From Periconia sp. R9002 (lineage: Eukaryota > Ascomycota > Dothideomycetes > Pleosporales > Periconiaceae): a stretch of 64,000 bases of DNA. Position 1 is the first letter of the stretch; each line of letters begins with the position of its first letter. The stretch is taken from the NCBI GenBank assembly GCA_023627715.1, contig JAMAHW010000044.1, positions 124,001 to 188,000 of the forward strand, in the 5' to 3' direction. Made by a program: the position numbers and the translations under genes. Below the pieces are notes generated by a model that was given only the letters and a program-made list of their open reading frames with translations, had not been told where the DNA came from and did no database searches. Below are positions 10,092 to 20,577 of the stretch, in pieces.

Positions 10092-11372
10092 ATGAGAATT
10101 ATGGAGGAAGAACCCATCGCCAATGGAAGAACCACAGATCCTGAGATATGGATGCGCCACCTCGTTCGCAACGCAAGTACAAACCACACCAACACACCCA
10201 CACACACTCCCGCGCATGCGTGCGAGTCCTCAAGCCTCCATTTTTTCTTTAGGCTAACAGTAGACCTCGAGCCAGATCCAAACAGTAGCCTGTCTCCGTT
10301 GGCTGTGCGAGTTCAACATCTTACCCTGCATCCCTGAGCAGCAGCCCGTTTCGTACGAAGACTTGTCGCAACTCGCGCTCGTGCCCGAAGGACACTTGCG
10401 CAGGATATGCCGCATGCTGATCGCCGCCGAGTTCTTGGAAGAGACGGGATCGACGCATGTCGGGCATACGGCCTTATCGTATGCATTCGTCAACAACTTC
10501 GCGCTGTCGGACGGCCTTGCGTTCTTGACTGAAACAATTGTTCCGGCGTCATTGAACATGGTGGAAGCTAGTAAATCATCCGACAAGGGTCATGGGTCGC
10601 CTTACAGTGCTGCGTTTGGTGCCTCGACGTCCTTCGCAGATCAGGCCGTGCCTCATGGGAGATTATCGCGTCAATTCGATCATTTCATGCGGTGTATTGC
10701 GAACGATGCTGGGGATGGCCTGGTTAGCGTTTTGTCGCGGTTGATTATCAGCGGAGGCACAGATGCGCTAGTTGTGGACGTGAGCGGGAACTGCTTCCTG
10801 ACGTTGTCACTGTATTCATGTGCTGATGGTTTGTGCAGGTTGAGTGTACTTCCCTCGCCATTATTCGAACGCTTGCTGCTCTGCATCCGCGGCTGTCATT
10901 CGTGGCTCAGTTTGTTAATGAGCGCCCGCCAACGGACAGCAAAGCGCTGCCTGAATCCATCGCTCCACGCATTCAATGCTGCCGCCAACCAAATCCTGAC
11001 AAACAGCCCATACGTAACGCATCCGCCTACATCTTGTTTTTGCAGTCCATGAACACAGACGACGCAGCCGATCGAGCGCGTCGCCTGGCCAACTGCATAC
11101 AGGCGCATGCTGACATACTACGGGGCAACGGCGATTCGAAGCTAGTAATCCTGGCAGCGACGAGCCCTGCAGCTGAGGTGGACTGGCATAAGCATGTAGC
11201 TCACCTGTGTCGGTTTCAGTTGTCTCATGGTGTACCGCTGGACAGCCGTGAGCTGCGTGGCATACTCGACGAAGCTCTGCGAGACGTCATCGGACTGTCC
11301 CTGACAGGCATGACTCTGTCGGAGAATGGCGATTTTTGCTCATATGAGATAGCTTCTCAAGTTCTTGCATAG
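10092..11372 (+). CDS. AflS/AflJ-like pathway co-regulator, degenerate O-methyltransferase fold
   Basis: Probable exons are 10092-10172, 10264-10779 and 10839-11372. The second intron (10780-10838) is a clear GTGAGC..CAG that keeps phase. The first is less certain: the best fit is a GC-AG intron with donor GCAAGT at 10173 and acceptor at 10263 or 10275. After it comes the hallmark helix VACLRWLCEF, then a winged-helix-like region (LSQLALVPEGHLRRICRML) and a Rossmann-like part. Where true methyltransferases have the glycine-rich SAM loop (VDVGGG), this protein reads VVDVECTS, so SAM binding is probably lost. This is the architecture of AflS/AflJ, which assists the Zn2Cys6 activator AflR in sterigmatocystin and aflatoxin-type clusters. 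Unlike those clusters, it is in tandem with the AflR-like gene, not divergent. The N-terminal exon is the weakest part. Confidence 0.82.
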
Positions 11373-13765
11373 TCCTCAACCGCGAGTATCATCATGCATT
11401 TGACAATCGGCAGGGAATCTTATCTTACTGGGCGAAAATGCAGAGGGAAAATGCAACCTATTAATTGAAAGTTAGATTGAGTAATCAAACCCTCGTAAAA
11501 CTCACATGATTCATCTGACAACCAATATGCCTGTGGCTTCAAATCACGACGAATCTAACCATCGACAATAGGTCTTATCGAAGCACCACTAAGCTCATCG
11601 GTCTAGAGACTAACATTGCAACCTGAAGCCCTGGTGGGCCCAACCGAGGAATTCATTTCGGCCCCAACTACATCCGTTGGTGAAATGGACTGGCTACTGG
11701 CTCTCCATCACAGCCATCTGCACCGAGCACCCTGGTCTCGGACGCGGTGACGCCGGAGCCGAAAAGGTGTTTTGTGCTCCCTCGCGTCGTCAGATCAAAC
11801 ATCGCCAATGAGAACTACCATGGGTAAAAGGCTGAACCCTTGCTGGAACATGGCGCAATCGACAAATTCTGCAACTGGATTGAATCATCGCCGTTTGTCT
11901 ACACACCCTTATCTGATCTGTTGCCTTCCTCGAACACATAACCGATGAAGCAATTGGACAAGATCCAGAACATGGCAGGCCTTGTGATGACGAGTTCTAA
12001 TTCGGAGTTACTCGGCGTGAATTCCTCTTTTTTTGGTAAGTGTTGAAAAGTGCTACACCAGCCAAGAAATGGGAGGAGTGGTTCCGAAAATATATGGTAG
12101 CGTTTAGCGAAGCGATCATCAATGAAGCGCTCATCTATCTCGGATTACCAGACTGGGGTATGGCATTTTATGAATGCCGTCAAAGGTGCCGGTCACATTT
12201 GGGCAAGAACCCTCAACGGGTCTATACATTATCAGATGCATGTACATAACTCGCTCGTACCTGTCGCACTCGGGGATAAGGCCAAGTCGTTTTTCGCGAA
12301 AATCCTGGAGAAACTACCAAGCTGTTAGCCTACTACTGCTAATTTGTAAAAAGCGACTGTACAAATCTGTACCTGGCGTGCCAATACTTCACGTGACTCG
12401 CCAGATGGCACTTGTTTTGTCATGGGTACGAGACGAAATAGGCTTGGTGGAATCACAACAGCAGCTAGGTGCGCGAATACGTGTAGCTTACGAGAAAACT
12501 CGCAGCATGCAGCACGTACACGGTTGGTTAATATGGCCGCGACGGGCCATTGCCATGCTCTTTTCCAGCATCCCGGTGAGTACGGATACGGGTATATTGC
12601 CAAGGAAGACCAAGGAGCAGTGAGAGTGGCGATACCAGGGCGTGAACAAGGTGTGGACCGTCAATCGCCCGGGTAATCGTCGACGTTGCATGCCCGTCAG
12701 CCCACGTACGCATCTATCGCACTCACACGTGAGATAAGAGCGACAACCATGTGGCATCCTGTGTTGTAAGCAGGCAACTATTCTAGAACAAGCTCCTTCG
12801 AGCTGGAGTGCATCCTTCCTTGCTCGTGTTGGGTAGGCCTAGCATCTGACGGTAGGCCTGTGCAGAGTGCAGCGTTCAACCAAGCAAGTAGGCCTAAGTA
12901 GGCACTCATTCTCTATCCACGCTTTGGCAGACTCGCTCTGCTTTGGCTTGAGAGTTCCACTCGTTGACGTGCAAAATTTGACCGAGGGTGCGGGAGATCT
13001 GGGAGGGGGGCGCGCGGCTGGCGGACGGACTGGATTGCGAGCTCGTATCAAGAAAGATTATGTATGGATAGATAGATAGATGGGTGTTCCTTTTGACAAT
13101 GTGGAGTAATCGCGTGTTAGAGTGGGGTTGAGAGTGCCAAGACCGGGGGCTTGCGGCCCGAGCGTAGACCATTCCAGATCCGGATAGGCGCAGGGGCTAG
13201 GGCACCGCGACGATCCGAAAGGGTCCAACGCTGATCATACCTCACCTCATCCATCACCTCACCTCACCTCAATCTAGGTATAGATCCATCAGATAATCCT
13301 GCAACCTGCTCACTTCAAGCCGCTTCTCAATCGCTACACTCGACGACAATGGGAAGCACTCTGACCGTTTACTTTTCACTCCTGACTTAGTTGCCATTCA
13401 TCTGCGTCTTCCGTCCATGCTTTTTCGCCCGTAATCGAAGCGCAAATTTCAGTCAGGGATCCTTCGTACATCGTACCTGTTGGTCCGTGGCAAACATGAG
13501 GTTGCCTGATACGAACGGCTAGGCTTGTCGGCCACCGTTTGGTGGGGTTTCTGTAAGCGGAGTTGGACCCTCAGGTAAATCCGTATTTGATCCCTGCGTC
13601 CAGCTGTACCATGTACGGGCGCTTAGATGTTTGTAACAAATGGGCTCACGGTGGTGGGTCTCGCCAGCTGCTGTCGAAACCTTCGAAAACATAGATCATC
13701 AGCTCAAAGTTGCCTGCTTTCCTTGTAGACCGCTGATTCTCCCCTCACTCTATGTTATGTTGACC
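11373..13765. other. Gene-poor 2.4-kb gap between AflS-like and AflR-like genes
   Basis: No intact gene recognised. ORFs at 12040-12249 and 12122-12328 overlap in different frames and could be remnants of a decayed gene, but I cannot assign a family. A GATA tetranucleotide run lies at 13066-13083 and a CTCAC-type repeat at 13240-13271. The last few hundred bases should contain the promoter of the AflR-like gene. I found only near-misses to TCG(N5)CGA (for example TCGTACATCGT near 13466). Confidence 0.45.
13240..13271. repeat. Short CTCAC(C) pentamer-like repeat
   Basis: About 32 bp of imperfect tandem ACCTC/CTCAC units roughly 500 bp upstream of the AflR-like start codon. It could be a simple sequence repeat or a cluster of sites for a CTCAC-recognising factor. 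Confidence 0.5.
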
Positions 13766-15100
13766 ATGGTGGTGGAAGACATTCGTACGTCACCCGGCCC
13801 GCAGCTTCAACAGCAACAGCAACCACGACCGTTTCGAGAGTCCTGTCAAAACTGCGCAGACTCAAAGGTCCGATGCAGTAAAGACAAACCTACCTGCGCA
13901 CGTTGTGCTCGTCGAGGCACGCCCTGTGTCTACCAACAATCCAGGCGTGCTGGAAGAAAGGTCTCGTCGTCTGCACACGCCAAACATGCTCGCCGAGCTA
14001 CTGCCGAAGCCCTCAACGACGTTTCTCCCCCAGACACATGGGCACCGTCCAATGTCGACAGCAATAGTTCCATGCTATCGCCCCTAGGATCTGAGATCCT
14101 ATCCACCGTCCTCCCCGATCAAGGGGCTCCTGTTGACAATCAAGCACGCCCCGATGACTTGTCGACCTTGGACCCTGTTTCCGATCTTTCCGACCCAGCA
14201 GCGTGGTGGTCCAATGAGCTTTTCAAAGCCCTCTGCACAGAACCCGGCCCGTTCCTCAACGGTGACGATGCCGATTTCCTCACAAACGTCTCCCACGACC
14301 TGGGGTCCTTGGAGGATGATTCTATGGTCTTGGGGGATGCAGGAAGCGTGGCGGCATTGTTTGATGACCCAAGCCTCGCGTCTCTCAACTTGCCATCTAC
14401 GAGGCTAGACGCGGCAGTAACTACCCCCGCAGCAGGCTACCAGTCCGGAGGAGAAACCACGTCGTCTAGCAGCTTGGCCTGCACCGAATGCTGCCCTGCA
14501 GTCATTTCTCGGCTAATTCCAGAGTTGTTCTTATCCTGCGGCAGGACATGTGAACGCAACCAAGCGCAGATCGCAGATCCGCAGAGGGAATCCTTGGCCG
14601 ATATCATCGCCAGGAACAAAAGAATATCCGAGGCCATGGATGCCATGGTCGAATGCGCATGCAGTCAGGATATCCATGTCCTGTTCCTCGTCGGCCTATG
14701 CACCTCAAAAGTCATGTCGTACTATCTCGTGGCCACGCAACGCGAGCATCAATTTCTGAAGAGTGCCCAACGATCTGGCGACTCGTTCAACACCAATGAA
14801 TACCAGCAGTCTCAGCCAGAGTGGGAGGATGACGACACGGAAGCCAAGATCATGTCAGCTCGCATGGTTCTTGGCGAGCTTCATCGCATCCAACGACTTT
14901 TGGCACGTTTCTCGGACCGCCTGAAAAGGAAAGAGCCAAAAGGGGATCTGACCAATAGTTCAACCGATCTGGCAGATTCCTCGAAAAACGGGATGGAGAC
15001 TCCATTCACTCGCTTAATGCTCGAGCAGCTGGATCACAGCTTGCGAGCTCACCTTCGCTACGTTTTCAAGTGCATGTCTCTCGTGGCTCAGCGTGCGTAA
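13766..15100 (+). CDS. AflR-like Zn2Cys6 transcription activator
   Basis: Single exon, 444 aa from the ATG at 13766 (another ATG lies 9 nt upstream; the far longer reading from 13640 is unlikely). A poly-Gln stretch precedes the zinc cluster, with cysteines at 27, 30, 37, 44, 47 and 54, giving the spacing C-x2-C-x6-C-x6-C-x2-C-x6-C and the core DSKVRCSKDKPTCARC. This spacing and core are those of AflR proteins, followed by a basic linker (RRAGRK). The C-terminal half has an acidic/Ser region and the helical AflR-type domain around DIHVLFLVGLCTSKVMSYY, ending in LRAHLRYVFK. It should bind TCG(N5)CGA and activate the cluster. Candidate sites lie upstream of the Dabb/AflS-like pair, the VOC gene and the FAS pair. 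Confidence 0.93.
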   Translation: MVVEDIRTSPGPQLQQQQQPRPFRESCQNCADSKVRCSKDKPTCARCARRGTPCVYQQSRRAGRKVSSSAHAKHARRATAEALNDVSPPDTWAPSNVDSNSSMLSPLGSEILSTVLPDQGAPVDNQARPDDLSTLDPVSDLSDPAAWWSNELFKALCTEPGPFLNGDDADFLTNVSHDLGSLEDDSMVLGDAGSVAALFDDPSLASLNLPSTRLDAAVTTPAAGYQSGGETTSSSSLACTECCPAVISRLIPELFLSCGRTCERNQAQIADPQRESLADIIARNKRISEAMDAMVECACSQDIHVLFLVGLCTSKVMSYYLVATQREHQFLKSAQRSGDSFNTNEYQQSQPEWEDDDTEAKIMSARMVLGELHRIQRLLARFSDRLKRKEPKGDLTNSSTDLADSSKNGMETPFTRLMLEQLDHSLRAHLRYVFKCMSLVAQRA

Positions 15101-15606
15101 TGCTGGTACCCACCACCCCGTCGATGCGGAAGGCATGAAGGAATGCAGTGTTGGCTGCACGTTGACGATACGATGATATAACTATCTCTTTTTTGCACGG
15201 GATTTGATAGATTACGGAATAGCTTCAGAAGCTCATATACTACGCCCTCTCTATAGTTCGGTTCTTTCACGCAAATGACTTTCGTCTTTTACAAAAAAGG
15301 GAGGATTACACTCGATAGTGACAAATCTGAAACAGACAGATCATTCCTTAACAAACATGTACTGTACGTCTGGTGTTGGAAGAAATGATGCTCTCGGTGT
15401 TCAGTGAACCGAATGGGTCCGACGCAGAGGCCCGAGTGAGGCGAACAGCGTCGGGACTAACACCAATCAGCTCCGACGTGTCCTAGCAACCAAAGTCGGG
15501 GCAATGCACGTGCAAGGCCCGAGTGGATCGATTCTACTAACGCCTTTTTTTCTATTGAATATGAAATCACATCTGCTGCGATGTTTGCAAATCAAACCAC
15601 TTCGCC
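15101..15606. other. Intergenic, FMO2 upstream region
   Basis: About 500 bp holding the 3' flank of the AflR-like gene and the FMO2 promoter. No perfect TCG(N5)CGA seen and no other feature. Confidence 0.5.
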
Positions 15607-16936
15607 ATGGCAGATACTTCCGACAATCCCCACGTCCTCATCATTGGAGCAGGCCTTGCTGGTCTCGCTCTGGCACAAGCACTAAGAGCCCGAAACTACA
15701 CCTTCCAAGTTTTTGATCGAGATGTCTCTGAAGCGACTCGATCGCAGGGATGGTGCATAACTCTGCACGGCGAGTACGATTGTCCAGCCTGAAAAATTAC
15801 CATTTACAACATCTAACGATGGCCTCATAGTTTGCTTGACAGTTTCACCCAGTACTTTTCCAGCGACATACCAGACTTAGATCCAGTGGACCACCTCTAC
15901 GGCACAGGCAACGTAACCAGCAGCGCAGTCTACCACGCCTCAAGGCACCACCTCAAAGAACTTGTCCGCTTTGGCGCCAAGCTCGGACACAGGCAAATTC
16001 GGGCCAACCGTGGTAAACTCCGGAACTGGCTAATGACCAATGTACCGGTGCAATGGGGGAAACAGTTCGTCCGGTACGAAGAAGACTCCAATGGAGTCAC
16101 TGCATTTTTCCAAGACGGATCTCAATTCCACGGCGACATCATCGTCGGTGCAGACGGGATCCACAGTCGCGTGCGAGCACAGCTCGTCCCGGAAGTCCAT
16201 CCTAGCTTTCTCCCCATGGGCGTCATCTGCGGCGAGCTCGAGGCCTCCAAAGAGCAATACGAGCGCTGGATGGAGTTGGGCACGTCTTGGGTATCCGCCT
16301 TCTCCGACGACTTGCGAGTCACGTACCTCGTAAGCAGTATCGCGGACGACAGACAGACAGCCAAGTTGTATTGGCTCTTTGGCTGGCAGGACGAGGACGC
16401 TCTGAAGGAAGAATACTGGACAGCGAAAGCGTCGCGTAAAGATATGCATGCGTTTGTCCAGTCCCAGCTGCCCAAGTTGCACCCGCAGATCATCGAGCCC
16501 TACCAGGCCACGCCTGTCGAAGGCATGGTGCTCCCCCCGCTCCGTCTCTGCGATATGCTGCCCCCGGTACTTCCACCCGGTCGGGTCACCCTAATCGGAG
16601 ACGCAGTCCACTCTATGACACCTTGTAAGTCTCCCTCCTATCCCGTACTATGTTTCAACCTTCCCCCCTCCCCCTCACTCTCCCCGCGTCTGCATACATA
16701 CATATGTAGCTAACACACGCTCGTGCGCAGTCCGTGGACAGGGAGGCAATGTCGCCATGGCCGATGGCATCAGCCTAGCGCGGTTGCTGCATGAAAACAA
16801 AGCAAGTCGGAGTTTATCAGATGTGTTGAGGCTTTACGAAGACGAGATGCGGCCCCGTGCCACGGCTGCGGTGCTGGAATCCCGCGGGGGGGCTTACGAG
16901 GCGAATGCGAAGAAGACGAAGACTGGGACATTGTGA
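15607..16936 (+). CDS. FAD-dependent aromatic monooxygenase (FMO2)
   Basis: Three exons (15607-15773, 15831-16624, 16731-16936; introns 15774-15830 and 16625-16730) give 388 aa. The FAD fingerprint GAGLAGL follows a short N-terminus, the DG motif is in GADGIHSRVR, and the GD motif GDAVHSMTP continues across the second intron into RGQGGNVAMADG. Splitting the GD motif with an intron is independent evidence for the junction. Class A flavin hydroxylase, expected to add a hydroxyl to an activated aromatic ring using NAD(P)H and O2. It differs from FMO1 in length and motif detail, so the two probably act on different positions or intermediates. It lies immediately downstream of the AflR-like gene. 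Confidence 0.92.
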
Positions 16937-17580
16937 CTTGTCTTTGGCAGCATTTGTAGCTTGCAATAGATTTGATCGTATCTGATAATCGGTTGTTACT
17001 TGTGAGAGGCACTTGTTTATCGAGGTGAATTGGAACATCCGGAGTGCTTTATGATATGTCATGTGATCATGTCACGTGGGTGTTTGTAGTGACTTTCAAA
17101 TGTTCAACTGTCGCAAATCTCTTTTGGATATTCCACAAGTAGTTGCACGTGTTGGGAAATACGGTCTCACTTTCATTTGTACTAATTTACGCTTTTTTTT
17201 TTTCGAACTACCTTTACGGCACTCTACAAATGAACACTTAGTCGCCCCAGATACAATGCATTGATCAATTACACTCAAGTCTAGATATGTTCGATCAAAG
17301 TGTACTCTACCCTTCAGTCAAGCATCTTTTCCTTCTGCCTTTTAGTTAGTGGTCACGGTACGTTTCAATCAATACCACCAACAATCAGTAAACTCCTTTT
17401 CCTAACTATGTATGAATGGTCCCCACACTTAATACACAATTTAATCCCTTCAACATCCCTTCATAACGCTCCCACGTGTATGCTCTTACTACATCAATGC
17501 GAACCATTCCCCACTTATCTACCTATCCCCTACCAACACCCCCTTCCCCCTCCCACCCACACTCCCACCCCGCCATCCAC
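16937..17580. other. Intergenic, convergent 3' ends
   Basis: AT-rich, then strongly C-rich on the plus strand from about 17.5 kb (Pro/Thr-coding shadow). No gene recognised. Confidence 0.5.
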
Positions 17581-18154
17581 TCACCCCAAAACCCCACAAA
17601 CAGTCCCCAACCCCAACAAAGCCCCGACAACCGGAAACCCCGTCCTCGCAACATTCAACGTCCTCCACCTCCCCACCAACCCCTTCACCTTCTCCAACTC
17701 GACCTCCCCACCCGCTTTCTCCTTCTCAATCTCAATAAACAACCTACTATTCGTCTTCAAAATAAACATCCACGTAAACGGCACCATGCCCATAGTGAGC
17801 GCGCCGGAGACAGCGTACAGCGTGATGATTTTGGCGCCGCGCTCGCGCGCCGCCCATGCGGTGGCGAAGTAGATGAGGCCGCTGGCGATGGCGAGTTTGG
17901 GGCCGATTTTGTGGCCCGAGTGGTAGATGAAGGACCATTGGCGCAGGAGGAGGGGTGCGGAGGGGGGTGCGGTGGAGAGGATTAGGGGGACCGCGAGGGT
18001 GGAGACGAGGTTCATTCCGCCTGGTGGGGATGTGGGTGAGTTGAAAGTGAGGATGGTGGGTTGAATGTGTGTGTGCGCGCAGTTACTTACCTGCGAGGAA
18101 AGCGGATATGAAGGCCGCGATAGGGGCGAGCGTGGATTCTAATGTTGGTGACAT
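17581..18154 (-). CDS. DUF1772 membrane protein, anthrone-oxygenase-like
   Basis: Two exons (18154-18091 and 18020-17581; intron 18021-18090) encode 167 aa. Typical DUF1772 layout: N-terminal hydrophobic helix with a glycine-rich end (FISAFLAGGMN), a WSFIYHSGHKIGPKLA segment with the family's aromatic/His residues, two further hydrophobic helices (LAIASGLIYFATAWAA and VSGALTMGMVPFTWMFI), then the conserved RWRTLNVARTGFPVVGALLG end. Family members include the anthrone oxygenases that turn norsolorinic acid anthrone or emodin anthrone into the anthraquinone without cofactor; HypC is the aflatoxin-cluster member. Presence here predicts that the PKS product passes through an anthrone. Membrane location follows from the helices. 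Confidence 0.88.
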
Positions 18155-19348
18155 GATGGGAGAGAGGACTACGAAGGCGTAGTGTAGGCGTAGGGTGATG
18201 ATTTGGTTGCTTGGTGGCTAATGTGAAGGATGAGCGGCAAACGTGTGTTGATTGTAACGCAACGCAACATAAATCATGAAACAACGAATATGTGCGCTCG
18301 AATTCTTCCCATTCAACCAACGTGGATTGTTGAATCGGTGGTTGGATATCGGGACATTGGGTGCGTCGGTGGTGTGATGTCGGACATAGAGTATCCATCT
18401 CGGCGTATTCAGCAGTATCCCGACATCGCCGACCTCCTACCTGTCGCCGAGCTCATTGTGCCTGCCGATCATTTGAAATCAACGTGCGTCTTATGTGCGT
18501 GATTTCCAGCTGGGTTGGGACTTGTAAGGCTTCCCGGGTTTGTTGGGTTGGGTTTGTCAGATTATGCGTGTGGTGCATGTGCATGGGTACCTGATGATCT
18601 TACATGGACATGGTTACCTGACAATCCTTTACATGGGCCTGGTTAGCTGATGATCATGAACATGGTAGCATTGAGACACAGGGTTGACCTTGTCGGTCCA
18701 CGTGTAGTGAGCCGACGTATGGGTCTGTTGTTGTGATACATTTTTATTGGCTGGGATGGAACTCATGTTTTCGTTACTAATTCTTCTTTCTAAAAGTGAT
18801 TGTTGCATATTCTCGCCTGACAAACTCAATTCAGTCTTGTGCTTTTAGCAAAGTCCAGGAAGAATTGATGAAATGATAAATCACCTGCAAAAATGTAACT
18901 ACTATGCTACATGCCGAATAGAATGATGACACAGCAGAGTTGCAAGGCATAGTTGCGTGTTGTAGTGTTACGTTTTCCTGCGGTGCGACGTGCACATCGT
19001 AGCCAAAGCAAGCACCATATGTCATGCTCTGGGTCTTGGATGACGTGGCACTTAACATTCTGCGTACGCTTTCAAAATCTTGCTAGCGCAAATATAACAC
19101 TATTGAATGGGCTATAGGCAACTATCCAAAAAGAAATACACTTATTTCCAGCAGCTCAGTTAGAGCCATCGCGGTAATCAAATTTGTAGAATAGGTGATT
19201 GCAAAATTGAATGCTGTCCACAGCAGGATGCCAGATTTTAAAACTGAGTTTCAAAAAAACTGCAACTTTATTTAGAGCGTTATGTGAATCTCTTGGAGCA
19301 ACTCTGAACTTATATATTCTGAAACAGCCATCACTTGAACGCACATAC
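18155..19348. other. Intergenic, about 1.2 kb
   Basis: Promoter of the DUF1772 gene and 3' flank of the MDR gene. No TCG(N5)CGA match found by eye. Small ORFs lack family features. Confidence 0.5.
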
Positions 19349-20577
19349 TTAGGCTACCGAGTATACCAGCTTGGCACCGCTAACTAAACCCTTACGAAGT
19401 TGATCGATGCCATCCAACACACCTTCCCATCCACCTTGTCCAATCTGTATAGGATGCGGCTTAATCATTCCATTCTCCACCAGTTTCTCCGTCAGCTCGA
19501 AAATCTTCCTCGCAAATGCCACATCCTCCGGCTTAACGGGGGTGTGTACACCAAACTTAGTAAAAGCCTCTCCAAAAACAGTGTAACCCGAGAGTTTCTT
19601 GCTCTTAATGTCTGGCCGGGAATACTTCACTGGCAGGACGCACGCAATTGCGCCACCGTGACTAGAAATGCAGCCCTCACAGATTGCGGCACTTGCTTTC
19701 GAGCTAATGCAGTCAAATACGTGCTGTAGGCTGTCAGAAGTATAATCACGAATGTCCTGCGCGCATGAGGGGCTGCGGTAGTCGAACGCCTTCTCGGCGC
19801 CGCGCGAGGCAACCAGGTCGAAATTATGTGGGGAGCAGATCGCGATAACCCGGAACCCTGACAGTCGAGCGAATTGAATTGCAAGAGTGCCTGTAGAAGT
19901 ACTTGCACCGTATATCAGAACCCATCGAGGGGGACTCAAAGCTGGAGGAATCACTGTAATCGACGGGTCAGGCAGGGGAAGGTCGAGAAATTGATATAGT
20001 CCTTGGCCGCACGTGTTCACGGCCTGTGGAAGTGCCACAGCTTCCGTATCGCTAAGGGATGGCGGGACTCGCAGACCCAGATCTCCTTTAGAAAGCGCAT
20101 AGTCACCAAAGGCACCTGGTGAAGATTTCCGGATTAGCTTGTGACGAAGATAAGAGCAGCTGTGTTGAATTTGGAACTTACCGTCTTCATGCCGATCGGC
20201 GTTGCCACCGTGTGAAAGTGTGGTTATGCGATCCCCTTTCTTCCATGGCCTACCGACAGTGCGGCCAACTTCTTCTATGGTACCGCCTGGAGGGAGCAGT
20301 CAGTCTTGATAATACAAGTATAAAGGCATTTAACAAAGTGGCTTACAAAGATCGATCCCCACTGTCTCGCCTCCACTAGCCAACCGATCGATATGTTTTC
20401 TGCCAGCAGTGTAAGACGCCAATCAAGAAAAGAGATTCCGGACTTTGGAACTCACGCATCGCTCGGATTAACTGCCACAGCTTTGACTCGGATCAATAGA
20501 CTATCATCTCGCACCTTCGGAATCGAGGTTTCTTGCACCTCTGCTGTGTGGTTGGGAAGTATCTTGATTGCTTTCAT
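19349..20577 (-). CDS. MDR-family zinc-independent reductase, trans-enoyl-reductase-like
   Basis: Four exons (20577-20456, 20399-20347, 20286-20182, 20115-19349) with introns of 56, 60 and 66 nt give 348 aa. The N-terminal GroES-like domain begins MKAIKILPNH, contains VAVNPSDAKHID and GIDLCGTIEEVG, and lacks the zinc-ligand cysteine cluster. The nucleotide loop is GASTSTG (residues 163-169) and the C-terminal half carries GEAFTKFG. This is the pattern of stand-alone enoyl reductases that work with reducing PKSs (LovC type) and of related quinone oxidoreductases. The visible PKS is non-reducing and the FAS has its own ER, so the substrate here is unclear; it may reduce a tailored intermediate. 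Divergent from the O-methyltransferase. Confidence 0.88.

Noticed and set aside
11630..11760. Weak resemblance to a major-facilitator transporter fragment
   Set aside because: Only a few residues fit and frames must be switched repeatedly; not enough to call a transporter pseudogene.
13640..13765. N-terminal extension of the AflR-like frame from 13640
   Set aside because: The extra 42 residues have no AflR character, and two ATGs immediately before the zinc-cluster region give a normal N-terminus.
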